From: Pinirhizobacter soli
Lineage (GTDB): Bacteria; Pseudomonadota; Gammaproteobacteria; Xanthomonadales; Rhodanobacteraceae
Length of the DNA: 64,000 bases
Reading direction: 5' to 3'
NCBI RefSeq assembly: GCF_015905305.1
Contig: NZ_JADZLQ010000003.1
Coordinates: forward strand, 124,001 to 188,000
Notes under the pieces: generated by a model
Database searches by the model: none
What the model saw: only the letters and a program-made list of their open reading frames with translations
Told to the model about the DNA's origin: nothing
Shown here: in pieces, positions 35,788-44,224 of the stretch
How the letters are laid out: every line of letters begins with the position of its first letter
Position numbering within the stretch: the first letter of the stretch is position 1
Program-made: the position numbers and the translations under genes

Positions 35788-36573
35788 ATGGGCGAGCTCG
35801 CCGGCAAGGTCGCCTTGGTCACCGGTGCCGCCAGCGGCATCGGCAAGGCCATCGCCCAGGCCTTCCACCAGGCGGGCGCGCGGGTGGTGATCGCCGACCT
35901 CGACGGCGATGCAGCCGAGGCGGTGGCCGGCGAGATCGACGGCGGCCGTGGCGACGCGATGGGCGTGGCCATGGACGTCGCCGACGAGGAAGCCGTCAAC
36001 CAGGGCTTCGACGAAGTCGCCTCGCGCTGGGGTGCGGTGGACATTCTGGTGTCCAACGCGGGCATCCAGGTGATCGCCCCCTTGGTCGACCTCGAGTTCG
36101 CTGCCTGGAAAAAAATGCTCGCCATCCACCTGGATGGCGCATTCCTTACTTCACGTGCGGCGATGCGGCAGATGATCGCCGCCGGCAAGGGCGGGTCGAT
36201 CCTGCTGATGGGCTCGGCCCATTCGCACGTGGCGTCGAAGTTCAAGGCGCCCTACGTTACTGCCAAGCACGGCCTGCTGGGCCTGGCCCGCACCATCGCC
36301 AAAGAAGGCGCGGCCCAGGGCATCCGCGCCAATGTGCTATGCCCGGGTTTCGTCCGTACGCCCCTGGTCGAGAAACAAATTCCCGAGCAGGCGAAGGAGC
36401 TGGGCATCAGCGAAAGCGAAGTGATCGCCAATGTGATGCTGCGCGACACCGTGGATGCGGAGTTCACCACGCTTGACGATATCGCCCGCGTGGCCGTGTT
36501 CATGGCAGCCTTCCCCACCAATGCGCTCACCGGCCAGTCGCTGCTGGCCTCGCATGGCTGGGTGATGGACTAA
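35788..36573 (+). CDS. Short-chain dehydrogenase resembling 3-hydroxybutyrate dehydrogenase
   Basis: 261 residues. TGAASGIGKA near residue 12, Asp after strand 2 (VVIADLDGD, NAD type), Ser in LLMGSAHSH, Tyr/Lys in YVTAKHGLLG. The C-terminal half (PLVEKQIPEQAKELGIS, VMLRDTVDAEFTTLDD, FPTNALTGQSLL) carries stretches typical of D-3-hydroxybutyrate dehydrogenases. It starts 5 bp after the porter stop, so it is the last gene of the sugar operon. Either it supplies an extra sugar or acid oxidation step here, or it is a hitch-hiking ketone-body enzyme. Confidence 0.82.
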   Translation: MGELAGKVALVTGAASGIGKAIAQAFHQAGARVVIADLDGDAAEAVAGEIDGGRGDAMGVAMDVADEEAVNQGFDEVASRWGAVDILVSNAGIQVIAPLVDLEFAAWKKMLAIHLDGAFLTSRAAMRQMIAAGKGGSILLMGSAHSHVASKFKAPYVTAKHGLLGLARTIAKEGAAQGIRANVLCPGFVRTPLVEKQIPEQAKELGISESEVIANVMLRDTVDAEFTTLDDIARVAVFMAAFPTNALTGQSLLASHGWVMD

Positions 36574-36584
36574 ACCTTAAGCAA

Positions 36585-37574
36585 CTACAGCGACTTCATC
36601 ACCTGCGCCGCCAGCTCGAATGACTTCAGCCGTGCGGCATGGTCGAAGATCTGCGCTGTCAGCATCACCTCATCGGCGCCGGTGTCGGCGATGAAACCCT
36701 TGAGCTTCGTGCGCACGGTGTCCGTCGAGCCTACCGCCGCGTACTGCATGGTGTGCTCCAACCCACGCTGCTCCATCTCGCTCCAGCGGCCGTCCATGGT
36801 GTCCACCGGTGGCTGTAGCAGGCCCGGCGTGCCGCGGCGCAAATTCAGGAACTGCTGCTGCAACGAGGTGAACAGGTAGCGGGCTTCCTCGTCGCTGCCG
36901 GCGACGAAGGCGTTCACGCCCACCATCGCGTAAGGCTTGTCCAGTTGCGCGGACGGGCGGAACAGCGTGCGGTACACGTGCAGTGCCTGCATCAGCGCGT
37001 CTGGCGCGAAATGCGAGGCGAAGGCGAACGGCAGGCCCAGTTCCGCCGCAAGGCGCGCACTGAACAGGCTCGAACCCAGCAGCCAGATCGGAATATTCGA
37101 GCCCTGCCCCGGCACCGCGCGCACGCGCTGCAGCGGATGGGGCTCGCCCAGGAACTGCTGCAGTTCGGCAACATCCTCGGGGAAGCGCTCGTCGCTGGCA
37201 CCCAATTCCCGGCGCAGGGCACGCGCGGTGAGTTGGTCGCTGCCGGGCGCGCGGCCCAGTCCAAGGTCGATGCGGCCTGGGAACAACGCGTCGAGGGTGC
37301 CGAACTGCTCGGCAATCACCAACGGCGCGTGGTTGGGCAGCATCACGCCGCCGGAGCCTACGCGGATGGTCGAGGTGGCCGCGGCCACGTGGGCGATCAC
37401 GATCGACGTGGCGGCGCTGGCAATGCCGGGCATGTTGTGGTGCTCGGCAAGCCAGAAGCGTTTGTAGCCCCAGGCTTCCGCGTGCACCGCCAGGTCGCGG
37501 CTGTTGTTCAGGGCATCGCCGGCGCTACCGCCCTTGATGATGGGGGAGAGGTCGAGAACGGAATAAGAAGTCAT
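36585..37574 (-). CDS. LLM-class flavin-dependent oxidoreductase (luciferase-like, YhbW type)
   Basis: 329 residues, single TIM barrel of the bacterial luciferase superfamily, MsnO8/YhbW subgroup. Seen: [19 protein letters not shown] near residue 43, [20 protein letters not shown] near 72, and [20 protein letters not shown] near 100. Such enzymes use reduced FMN with oxygen; most members have no known substrate. It is convergent with the sugar operon (11 bp between stops) and probably monocistronic. Confidence 0.9.
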   Translation of the reverse strand: MTSYSVLDLSPIIKGGSAGDALNNSRDLAVHAEAWGYKRFWLAEHHNMPGIASAATSIVIAHVAAATSTIRVGSGGVMLPNHAPLVIAEQFGTLDALFPGRIDLGLGRAPGSDQLTARALRRELGASDERFPEDVAELQQFLGEPHPLQRVRAVPGQGSNIPIWLLGSSLFSARLAAELGLPFAFASHFAPDALMQALHVYRTLFRPSAQLDKPYAMVGVNAFVAGSDEEARYLFTSLQQQFLNLRRGTPGLLQPPVDTMDGRWSEMEQRGLEHTMQYAAVGSTDTVRTKLKGFIADTGADEVMLTAQIFDHAARLKSFELAAQVMKSL

Positions 37575-37611
37575 GCCCCGTCAGATGGCGGCATGCCGGG
37601 GCATTGCAAGA

Positions 37612-38961
37612 TCAGGACGTGGGGACGGGTAGCGGAACCGTGGTCATATGTTCACCATCGGCAGGCGCGTAGAGTTCCATCTCCAGGCTGATCCCGTCGG
37701 GACCTGCCTTGATCGGCCGCGAACCCGGCGGATTCAGGCTTGCCGGCCGCGCGGCCACGCGGGTAGCCAAGGTGCGGTAATCGCCCTTCAGAGTACGCAG
37801 CCACAGCGCGGTACCGAACATGCGCAAGGTGGCGGCGTAATCCTGGTTGCGCCGCAGGTATGGCACGAAATTCGGCACGCCAGCCACGGCCAGGTCCACG
37901 CCCTGGACATTGCCGATCCGGTCGAAGAAATCAGGGGTTGGCCGGGGCTGGAGCGCATCGTCCAGGCGAGCGTCGGCGAGTTCCGCTGCCCGGACATCGG
38001 CCTTGCATGCGGCCACGAACGCTGGCGCTGCCAGCCGGCGCGTCTGGTCGCGGCTGAGCAACCATGAGGAGCCGCCAGCGTTGCCATGCCCGACCACCGG
38101 GAAATTCTCCAGGCTGCCGAAGCTGCCACGCCACATCGCGCGCGATACTTCGCAGAAATTTACGTCGGCGTCGGTGGGCGGCGCGAACGCCGCGGCGCAG
38201 ATAGCGGGCACCGGGGCGTCGCCGGGCATCTGCGCCAGCATGTCCATGGCCAGGCCGCCGGCTTCGACCACCCAGCGCGCCGTGATCACCGAGCCAAGCG
38301 CGTCATTGCTGCCCACGTGCAGGCGGCGCATGGTCAGTGCACTGGTACAGGCCTGGGCCAGGCCTTCCTGCTGCCTGCCCTCGACGAAATCGGCGGCTGC
38401 CGCGGTGAGCCAGAGCGCCTGCACGTCGCCCAGATCCAGGCCAGGCGCCGCCGTTACTGGCGGCATGTCGTTCCAGAGATAGTCCATGCCGGCCAGCCCG
38501 GCGATGGCGGCCAATCGCTCGGCATGGCGCGTCAACACCAGGCGCGTGGCCTCCGGATGGGTGCGCACCTGCGCCAGGCACTGCGACACGGGACGGCAGA
38601 TCGCCGCGCGGTCGTCGTCGGTGAGCTTGGGCAAGGTGCCGTAGTGACTCTCGGCAGCCTTGGCGAAGGCAGCTGCAGGCTTGCCTGCATGTACCGCGGC
38701 GGCGCGGTCGCGCAACTGGGTCAGATCCTGCTCATACACCGCCTCACGCTCACCGGCGGGGATGACGTAATCGAGCAGCCAAAGAGCGTGCCAGGCGTTT
38801 TTCGCCGGCAACGGAGTGGAGTCCAGGCGCAGCAATTCCAGCGCTTCGCGCTCGACGGCACTGGGCGCGCGGAAGCGGCCCCATGCTGCCAGGCCCAAGG
38901 CAAGCAGCAGAAGCACGAACACCGCTCCCGCGATGCGCCTGGCCAACCCCATCGGTCCCAT
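37612..38961 (-). CDS. Membrane-anchored protein of unknown function
   Basis: 449 residues. One N-terminal membrane span (IAGAVFVLLLLALGLAAWG) without a clear cleavage site; the rest should be periplasmic. The soluble part is largely helical and contains two close cysteines (AAICRPVSQCLAQVR). I recognise no domain. The ATG at 38961 follows AGGGGG; a longer frame to 39021 has no such site. It lies 37 bp upstream of (before) the flavin oxidoreductase on the same strand and may be co-transcribed with it. Similar-sized unknown proteins occur in Xanthomonadales, but that is recollection, not a search. Confidence 0.7.
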   Translation of the reverse strand: MGPMGLARRIAGAVFVLLLLALGLAAWGRFRAPSAVEREALELLRLDSTPLPAKNAWHALWLLDYVIPAGEREAVYEQDLTQLRDRAAAVHAGKPAAAFAKAAESHYGTLPKLTDDDRAAICRPVSQCLAQVRTHPEATRLVLTRHAERLAAIAGLAGMDYLWNDMPPVTAAPGLDLGDVQALWLTAAAADFVEGRQQEGLAQACTSALTMRRLHVGSNDALGSVITARWVVEAGGLAMDMLAQMPGDAPVPAICAAAFAPPTDADVNFCEVSRAMWRGSFGSLENFPVVGHGNAGGSSWLLSRDQTRRLAAPAFVAACKADVRAAELADARLDDALQPRPTPDFFDRIGNVQGVDLAVAGVPNFVPYLRRNQDYAATLRMFGTALWLRTLKGDYRTLATRVAARPASLNPPGSRPIKAGPDGISLEMELYAPADGEHMTTVPLPVPTS

Positions 38962-39045
38962 CCCCCTGCGTTCGCCACGTTCGGCGTGGCCGGATAGTAA
39001 CGGTATCGGCCGGAGATTCAATAAGTTAATGGCCCTGTTCTTGGG

Positions 39046-40086
39046 TTAGGGCTTCCTTGGGTCCTTACCCGACGTCAACCGCGTTGCTTGTACGTGCAGC
39101 TGATTGAGTTCTTCATCAGCTTCTTGCTCGGAAGCTCGTAGCTGGGCGGCTCGGCGACGGGCATCGAAGTCAGCGTAACGCTCGCCAATCAAGCTTTGCA
39201 TCCGTTCGTGTGAAATTCGGCCAGAACCGGTCAGCAACGAGTGCTCATTGAAGCTGAGGAAACGGTCAGTCTGTGCGATCCAATCAGCCATGCGGGTCTC
39301 GATGCGGCGGGAGGCACGATCTTCGGCAAAATCCAGGAACATGGTGACCAACCGATTGAGCTGCTCGAGCTCGCCGGAATCCAAATAGTTCTTGGAAACC
39401 ACCGTGTCTGATTTAACGACCCGATCGCCAGACCAATGGGTCAACGCCATGTTGGCTGCGTCAGGATCAGCTCGCTCCACGATCAGCTCCGCTGCAGTAC
39501 GTCCAGTAACTGCGAACACCAATTTGTTCTGGACAGTGGCGAAGAAGGCTTTGGCAGTCCTCTCGGTGCCGTCATAGTCGCTACTACTGGTTTTGAATAG
39601 GTCGCGCAGTTTTTGGTAGAAGCGCTTTTCCGAACTTCGGATGTCGCGAATGCGGCGCAACAACTCATCAAAGTAATCAACGCGTTCGGCGTCTTTCAGA
39701 CGCTGATCGTTCAGCACGAAGCCTTTGACCAGATACTCCGCCAAGGTGGAACCAGCCCAGCGACGAAACTGGCCGCCACGCGGAGAGCGCACACGGAAGC
39801 CCACCGCCAGAATCATGTCGAGCCTGTAAAGCTGAACAGGTCGACTGACTTCCCGGCTGCCTTCGGTTTGAACTGTCAAGGAATCCTTGACAGTTGCTTC
39901 CGCCAACAACTCGCTATCTTCCAGAATGTTGCGGATGTGCAGGCTCACATTCTGTTTGGTGGTATCAAAAAGCTCGGCCATCTCACCCTGCGTGAGCCAG
40001 ACTGTGCCGTCTGTCGCGCGCAGGTGGATGTCGACTCGCCCGTCCTCGGTGCGATAGAGGATCAGTTCGCCTTTGCCCTCGCTCAT
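39046..40086 (-). CDS. RhuM-family protein (Virulence_RhuM)
   Basis: 346 residues. N-terminal helix-turn-helix-like part (VWLTQGEMAELFDTTKQNVS, HIRNILEDSELLAEATVKDS) followed by the RhuM core: QLYRLDMILAVGFRVRSPRG, FRRWAGSTLAEYLVKGFVLN, and YDGTERTAKAFFATVQNKLV. The name comes from a Salmonella island gene; biochemical role unknown, and members are common beside restriction or toxin modules. Here it stands alone. The ATG at 40086 has AAAGGAG just before it; longer in-frame starts were rejected. Its codons use more A/T at third positions than its neighbours, a sign of transfer. Confidence 0.88.
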   Translation of the reverse strand: MSEGKGELILYRTEDGRVDIHLRATDGTVWLTQGEMAELFDTTKQNVSLHIRNILEDSELLAEATVKDSLTVQTEGSREVSRPVQLYRLDMILAVGFRVRSPRGGQFRRWAGSTLAEYLVKGFVLNDQRLKDAERVDYFDELLRRIRDIRSSEKRFYQKLRDLFKTSSSDYDGTERTAKAFFATVQNKLVFAVTGRTAAELIVERADPDAANMALTHWSGDRVVKSDTVVSKNYLDSGELEQLNRLVTMFLDFAEDRASRRIETRMADWIAQTDRFLSFNEHSLLTGSGRISHERMQSLIGERYADFDARRRAAQLRASEQEADEELNQLHVQATRLTSGKDPRKP

Positions 40087-40138
40087 ATGCGCTCCTTTGC
40101 TTCGCGGCATTGTGCACTTTTTACCTCGCACCGATTGC

Positions 40139-40193
40139 AAAAAAGCCCTGCTGACGCGACCCAGTGAAGACCGAGGGCGCCAGCAAGGCTTTT
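40139..40193 (-). terminator. Rho-independent terminator of glnA
   Basis: On the minus strand AAAAGCCTTGCTG pairs with CAGCAGGGCTTTT (one wobble pair) and the hairpin ends in TTTTTT. A smaller AAGGGC/GCCCTT stem lies just before it at 40200-40216. It separates glnA from rhuM, so rhuM should have its own promoter in 40087-40140. Confidence 0.8.
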
Positions 40194-40224
40194 CTACTCG
40201 AAGGGCGTTAGCCCTTAAAAATCA

Positions 40225-41637
40225 TCAGATCGCGTAATACATCTGGAACTCAAGCGGATGCGTGCTGGCGCGGTAGCGGGTCACTTCCTGCATCTTCAGC
40301 GCGATGTAGCTGTCGATGAAGTCGTCGGTGAAGACGCCACCGGCCTTGAGGAAGTCGCGGTCCTTGTCCAGCGCCTCGAGGGCCGAGTCAAGGCTCGAGC
40401 ACACCTGCGGGATGTTCTTCTCTTCTTCCGGCGGCAGGTCGTAAAGGTCTTTATCCGACGGCGCACCCGGGTCGATCTTGTTGATGATGCCGTCCAGCCC
40501 CGCCATCATCAGCGCGGTGAAGGTGAGGTAGCCCGACTGCACCGGATCCGGGAAGCGCAGCTCGATGCGGCGGCCCTTCGGGTTGGACACATACGGGATG
40601 CGGCAGCTGGCCGAGCGGTTGCGGGCGGAGTACGCCAGCATCACCGGCGCCTCGAAGCCCGGCACCAGGCGCTTGTAGCTGTTGGTGGAGGAATTGGCGA
40701 AGGCGTTGATGGCGCGGGCGTGCTTGAAGATGCCGCCGATGTACCACAGCGCCGTCTGCGACAGGCCGCCGTAGAGGTCGCCGGCGAAGAGGTTCTCGCC
40801 GCCCTTGGACAGCGACTGGTGCACGTGCATGCCCGAGCCGTTGTCACCCACGATGGGCTTGGGCATGAAGGTGGCAGTCTTGCCGTTCTGGTGGGCGACG
40901 TTCCTGATCACGTACTTGAGCGTGATGAGTTCGTCGGCCTTCTTCACCAGCGTGTTGAACTTCACGCCGATCTCGCACTGGCCGGCATTGGCCACTTCGT
41001 GGTGGTGCACTTCCACCACCTGGCCCAGCGACTCGAGCACCTTGCACATGTCCGCGCGCAGGTCGCCCAGCGTATCTACCGGGCTCACCGGGAAGTAACC
41101 GCCCTTCACGCCCGGGCGGTGCCCGGTGTTGTTGCCCTCGTACTTGTAGCGCGAGCTCCAGGCGGCTTCTTCGGAACCGATCTCGTAGAACACGCGGCCC
41201 ATGTCGTTCTGCCAGCGGACCGAATCGAAGATGAAGAACTCAGGCTCCGGGCCGAAGAACGCGGTGTCGGCGATGCCGGTGCTCTTGAGGTAGGCCTCGG
41301 CGCGCTTGGCGATCGAGCGCGGGTCGCGGCCGTAGGCCTGCATGGTGCTCGGTTCCAGCACATCGCAATGAAGCACCAACTGGGTGTGCTGGGAGAACGG
41401 ATCGAGGTAGGCGGTGTCCGGGTCGGGCATCAGCACCATGTCCGATTCGTTGATGCCCTTCCAGCCGGCGATCGACGAACCGTCGAACATCTTGCCGTCC
41501 TCGAAGGTTTCCGCGTCCACGGCATGGGCAGGGAACGTTACGTGGTGCTGCTTGCCCAGCACATCGACGAAGCGGAAGTCGACGAACTCGACATCGTGCT
41601 CCTGCATCAGGTCAAGCACGTTTTCAACGGAGGACAT
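40225..41637 (-). CDS. glnA: Glutamine synthetase type I
   Basis: 470 residues, standard GS-I beta length. It makes glutamine from glutamate, ammonia and ATP as a dodecamer. Seen: [19 protein letters not shown] near residue 50, [14 protein letters not shown] near 130 (metal glutamates), [15 protein letters not shown] near 210, [20 protein letters not shown] near 260 and [15 protein letters not shown] near 355. The adenylylation tyrosine is in [12 protein letters not shown] near 398, so activity should be controlled by GlnE. The ATG at 41637 starts [11 protein letters not shown]; the open frame further upstream covers the promoter. Confidence 0.97.
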   Translation of the reverse strand: MSSVENVLDLMQEHDVEFVDFRFVDVLGKQHHVTFPAHAVDAETFEDGKMFDGSSIAGWKGINESDMVLMPDPDTAYLDPFSQHTQLVLHCDVLEPSTMQAYGRDPRSIAKRAEAYLKSTGIADTAFFGPEPEFFIFDSVRWQNDMGRVFYEIGSEEAAWSSRYKYEGNNTGHRPGVKGGYFPVSPVDTLGDLRADMCKVLESLGQVVEVHHHEVANAGQCEIGVKFNTLVKKADELITLKYVIRNVAHQNGKTATFMPKPIVGDNGSGMHVHQSLSKGGENLFAGDLYGGLSQTALWYIGGIFKHARAINAFANSSTNSYKRLVPGFEAPVMLAYSARNRSASCRIPYVSNPKGRRIELRFPDPVQSGYLTFTALMMAGLDGIINKIDPGAPSDKDLYDLPPEEEKNIPQVCSSLDSALEALDKDRDFLKAGGVFTDDFIDSYIALKMQEVTRYRASTHPLEFQMYYAI

Positions 41638-41676
41638 GGGGCGAAACCTCGGGTTTAGTGGGTGAATGAGCGTCCA

Positions 41677-41693
41677 TAGCAATGGATGTGCCA
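41677..41693 (-). promoter_or_regulatory. Sigma-54 promoter of glnA
   Basis: On the minus strand TGGCACATCCATTGCTA matches the -24/-12 consensus (TGGCAC, TTGCT) with exactly ten bases between GG and GC. The expected transcription start is near 41667, leaving a 30-nt leader before the glnA ATG. It implies control by nitrogen status through RpoN and NtrC. Confidence 0.88.
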
Positions 41694-41743
41694 AGACAAG
41701 ATTGTTGTACATCAATGACTTGACGGAGTCGTTGCACAGCGAT

Positions 41744-41760
41744 TGCACCACCATGGGGCA
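41744..41760 (-). promoter_or_regulatory. NtrC-like enhancer site
   Basis: TGCCCCATGGTGGTGCA on the minus strand fits the NtrC dyad TGCACC-N5-GGTGCA with one mismatch. It lies about 80-95 bp upstream of the predicted glnA start point, a normal enhancer distance. A second TGCA-rich partial dyad lies next to it at 41733-41747. Confidence 0.6.
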
Positions 41761-41867
41761 ATGCAAGGACGTGCCTCCCCAGTATGTCGCGCGGCAGCGC
41801 AGGGCGAAACCCTTTGCGGTGCGAAGGCCTTAAGCTAGGTCGCTTCCCTTATCTGCCGGAACGTTTC

Positions 41868-42662
41868 GTGGGCGACCTGATCAATACCATCCTGCTCGGC
41901 ATCATCGAGGGCATTACCGAATTCCTCCCCATCTCCAGCACCGGTCACCTGCTTATCGCCGAGCGGTGGCTGGGCGAGCGGTCGGACACTTTCAACGTGG
42001 TGATCCAGGCCGGCGCGATCCTGGCCGTTACCTTCATCTACTGGCGGCGGATCTGGGAACTGTTCTCGCAATGGCGGGATCCGGCCAACCGCGATTACCT
42101 GGCCAAGCTCGCGGTGGCCTTCCTGATCACCTCGGTGCTGGGCTTCATTGCGGTGAAACTGGGCTTCAAGCTGCCCGAGACGCTTGGGCCCATCGCCTGG
42201 GCGCTGGTGATCGGCGGCATCTGGATGTTGGCGGCCGAAAAACTGGCCGAGCGCAATGTCGACCGTACGGAAGTGACCTGGCTCACCGCCATCGTGGTGG
42301 GACTTCTGCAGATGGTGGCGGGTCTGTTTCCCGGCACGTCGCGATCGATGGCAACGATCTTCGGCGCGATGATGGCCGGCACCACGAACCGCGCGGCAGC
42401 CACGGAGTTCTCGTTCCTGCTGGGCATTCCCACCATGTATGCCGCCAGCGGCTATGAGCTCTACAAGACGCTCCATCACGGCGACGGCGTGCACGAGAAC
42501 TGGACCTCGCTCGCCGTGGGTTTCGTGGTATCCGCGGTGGTGGCCTTTGTCGCCGTGAAATGGCTGCTGGGCTACATCCGCACCCACCGTTTCACGCCGT
42601 TTGCGATCTACCGCATCGTGCTGGGCGTGGGCCTGCTGGCCTTCCTGAAGTTCGGTGGCTGA
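41868..42662 (+). CDS. uppP: Undecaprenyl-diphosphatase (UppP/BacA)
   Basis: 264 residues with about eight membrane spans. It recycles the lipid carrier for peptidoglycan and O-antigen by removing a phosphate from undecaprenyl diphosphate. The two catalytic motifs are intact: EGITEFLPISSTGH near residue 14 and PGTSRSMATIFGA near 155. The GTG at 41868 was chosen because family proteins begin with this membrane segment; an ATG at 41784 would overlap the glnA control region. Its stop overlaps the next ATG (TGATG). Confidence 0.94.
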   Translation: MGDLINTILLGIIEGITEFLPISSTGHLLIAERWLGERSDTFNVVIQAGAILAVTFIYWRRIWELFSQWRDPANRDYLAKLAVAFLITSVLGFIAVKLGFKLPETLGPIAWALVIGGIWMLAAEKLAERNVDRTEVTWLTAIVVGLLQMVAGLFPGTSRSMATIFGAMMAGTTNRAAATEFSFLLGIPTMYAASGYELYKTLHHGDGVHENWTSLAVGFVVSAVVAFVAVKWLLGYIRTHRFTPFAIYRIVLGVGLLAFLKFGG

Positions 42663-44224
42663 TGCAGTACCGCCTGCTCGATCTTGGCATCGACACCGAA
42701 CGCCAGCGCGTCACGCGCGGCGAGGATGTCCTTCCCGTGTCGGGACTGAGCTTCCGCCTGCTGGCGTTCCTGCTTACGCAAGGTGATCGCGTGGTCGGCT
42801 TCGACGAGCTGATCGACCAGGTGTGGGCGCCGGCCGTGGTCGGCGAGGAAACGGTGACCCAGCGCATCAAGCTGCTGCGGCAGGCGATGGGCGATGAAGG
42901 GCGGCAGCCGCGCTATATACGGTCGGTACGCGGACGCGGCTACCAGTTGGCGGCGATGCCGCGGATCGAGGGCGAGCCGTTGCCGGCAGCCCCGCGGCGG
43001 CGGTGGCCCTGGTGGTTGGCGGTGGGCGTGGCCGGGATGTTCGCGGCCGCCAGTGCGGCGTATGTGTGGACGCACCGGGCCGAACGCACGCCGGCACCCG
43101 ATCCACGCAGCCCCTTGCTGGTGCGTGCGTCTTACTACGCGGCGATCGGCCAGCGCGACAACAACGAACGCGCGATCGAGCTGTACACCGATGCATTGAA
43201 CGAAGCCCCGCTCGATCGCGATGCCATGCTGGGCCTGAGCCGCGCGATGAGCGCCCGCGCCTGCCTATACAACGGCGACCGCGACGACGTCGAACGCGGC
43301 CTGGAACTGAGCAACCGGCTGCTTGCCATCGACCCGGTCCGCGCCGCGGCGTGGTCGGCGAAGGGTTACGCGCAGGACTGCGCCGGCCGCATCGACGAAG
43401 CCATGGCCGCCTATGCGCGTGCCGTGCAGCTGGATCCCGCCGACGACGCCACGCGCGCCTCGCTGGCCTATCTTCACCAGGAGAAAGGCCTGCTGTCGCA
43501 AGCGCTGCACGAGAACCTGTCGATGCGCGGCGACGGTAGCAAGGTGCGCTTCCGAGAGGTGCAGATCGGTCGTGAACTGGAATTGCTCGGCTTCACCGCC
43601 AACGCGCAGATGCGCCTGGAGCGCAGCTTCCGTCTTTATCCGGACAACGTATTCTCGAACCTGGCCTGGCCGCGCTCCCTTTTCCTGCAGGGCCGCTTCG
43701 CCCAGGCCGCGTCGGAACTGGCGGTAGCGCAAGGGCGGAACACCCCGCACGTCGAGCTGGACTTGTTGTCTGGTGAACTGGCCCTGCAACGCGGTGACCG
43801 CGTCACCGCGGAAGCGGCCTTCCACCATGCCGCGAGCCTGCGACCCCTGGCCAGCTTGCCCACCACGCTGGTGGGCATATACGGCCCGGCCGGTGTCGAC
43901 CCGGCGTGGACCGCCGAACGCATCGACGAATTCAACCATCAGTCGGCGGGCGGCACGCCATGGCCATCGCAGTACCTGGAACTGGCGATTCTTGAACTGT
44001 CACGCAACAGCAAGCCGGCGGCAGTGGCGGCGATCAACCGCGCGATCGACGCCGGTTACCGTGACCAGGCTTATCTGCAGGTGTCGCCGCTGTTCATCAA
44101 GCTGGCGGGCGATCCAGGGTTTGCCCATGCCCTGGATCGCATCGCAGCCGATGTCGCACACCAGCGTGCCGAGGTACTTAATGCGAGCTGGCGGCCGCCG
44201 GACCTGCCGCCCCCGTCGCGCTAA
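42662..44224 (+). CDS. CadC/ToxR-like transmembrane regulator with TPR-like periplasmic domain
   Basis: 520 residues. Cytoplasmic OmpR/PhoB-type winged helix at about 1-97 (LSFRLLAFLLTQGDRVVGFD, TVTQRIKLLRQAMGDEG, IRSVRGRGYQLAAM). One membrane span at about 115-136 (WPWWLAVGVAGMFAAASAAY). The remainder is helical with TPR-like repeats (AAWSAKGYAQDCAGRIDEAM, AYARAVQLDPADDATRASL). No receiver domain, so the periplasmic part probably senses directly. Its start overlaps the uppP stop, suggesting coupled expression. The last 47 bp overlap the convergent hydrolase gene. Confidence 0.87.
   Translation: MQYRLLDLGIDTERQRVTRGEDVLPVSGLSFRLLAFLLTQGDRVVGFDELIDQVWAPAVVGEETVTQRIKLLRQAMGDEGRQPRYIRSVRGRGYQLAAMPRIEGEPLPAAPRRRWPWWLAVGVAGMFAAASAAYVWTHRAERTPAPDPRSPLLVRASYYAAIGQRDNNERAIELYTDALNEAPLDRDAMLGLSRAMSARACLYNGDRDDVERGLELSNRLLAIDPVRAAAWSAKGYAQDCAGRIDEAMAAYARAVQLDPADDATRASLAYLHQEKGLLSQALHENLSMRGDGSKVRFREVQIGRELELLGFTANAQMRLERSFRLYPDNVFSNLAWPRSLFLQGRFAQAASELAVAQGRNTPHVELDLLSGELALQRGDRVTAEAAFHHAASLRPLASLPTTLVGIYGPAGVDPAWTAERIDEFNHQSAGGTPWPSQYLELAILELSRNSKPAAVAAINRAIDAGYRDQAYLQVSPLFIKLAGDPGFAHALDRIAADVAHQRAEVLNASWRPPDLPPPSR

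Noticed and set aside
39046-40086. RhuM as part of a restriction-modification or toxin-antitoxin cluster
   Set aside because: Flanked by glnA and ordinary genes; no methylase, nuclease or antitoxin frame nearby.
40258-41658. 466-codon open frame antisense to glnA
   Set aside because: His/Val/Arg-rich shadow; glnA is unmistakable on the other strand.
41761-41776. Second sigma-54-like element (AGGCACG...TTGCA) upstream of glnA
   Set aside because: Only nine bases between GG and GC; sigma-54 promoters need ten. The element at 41677-41693 is correct.
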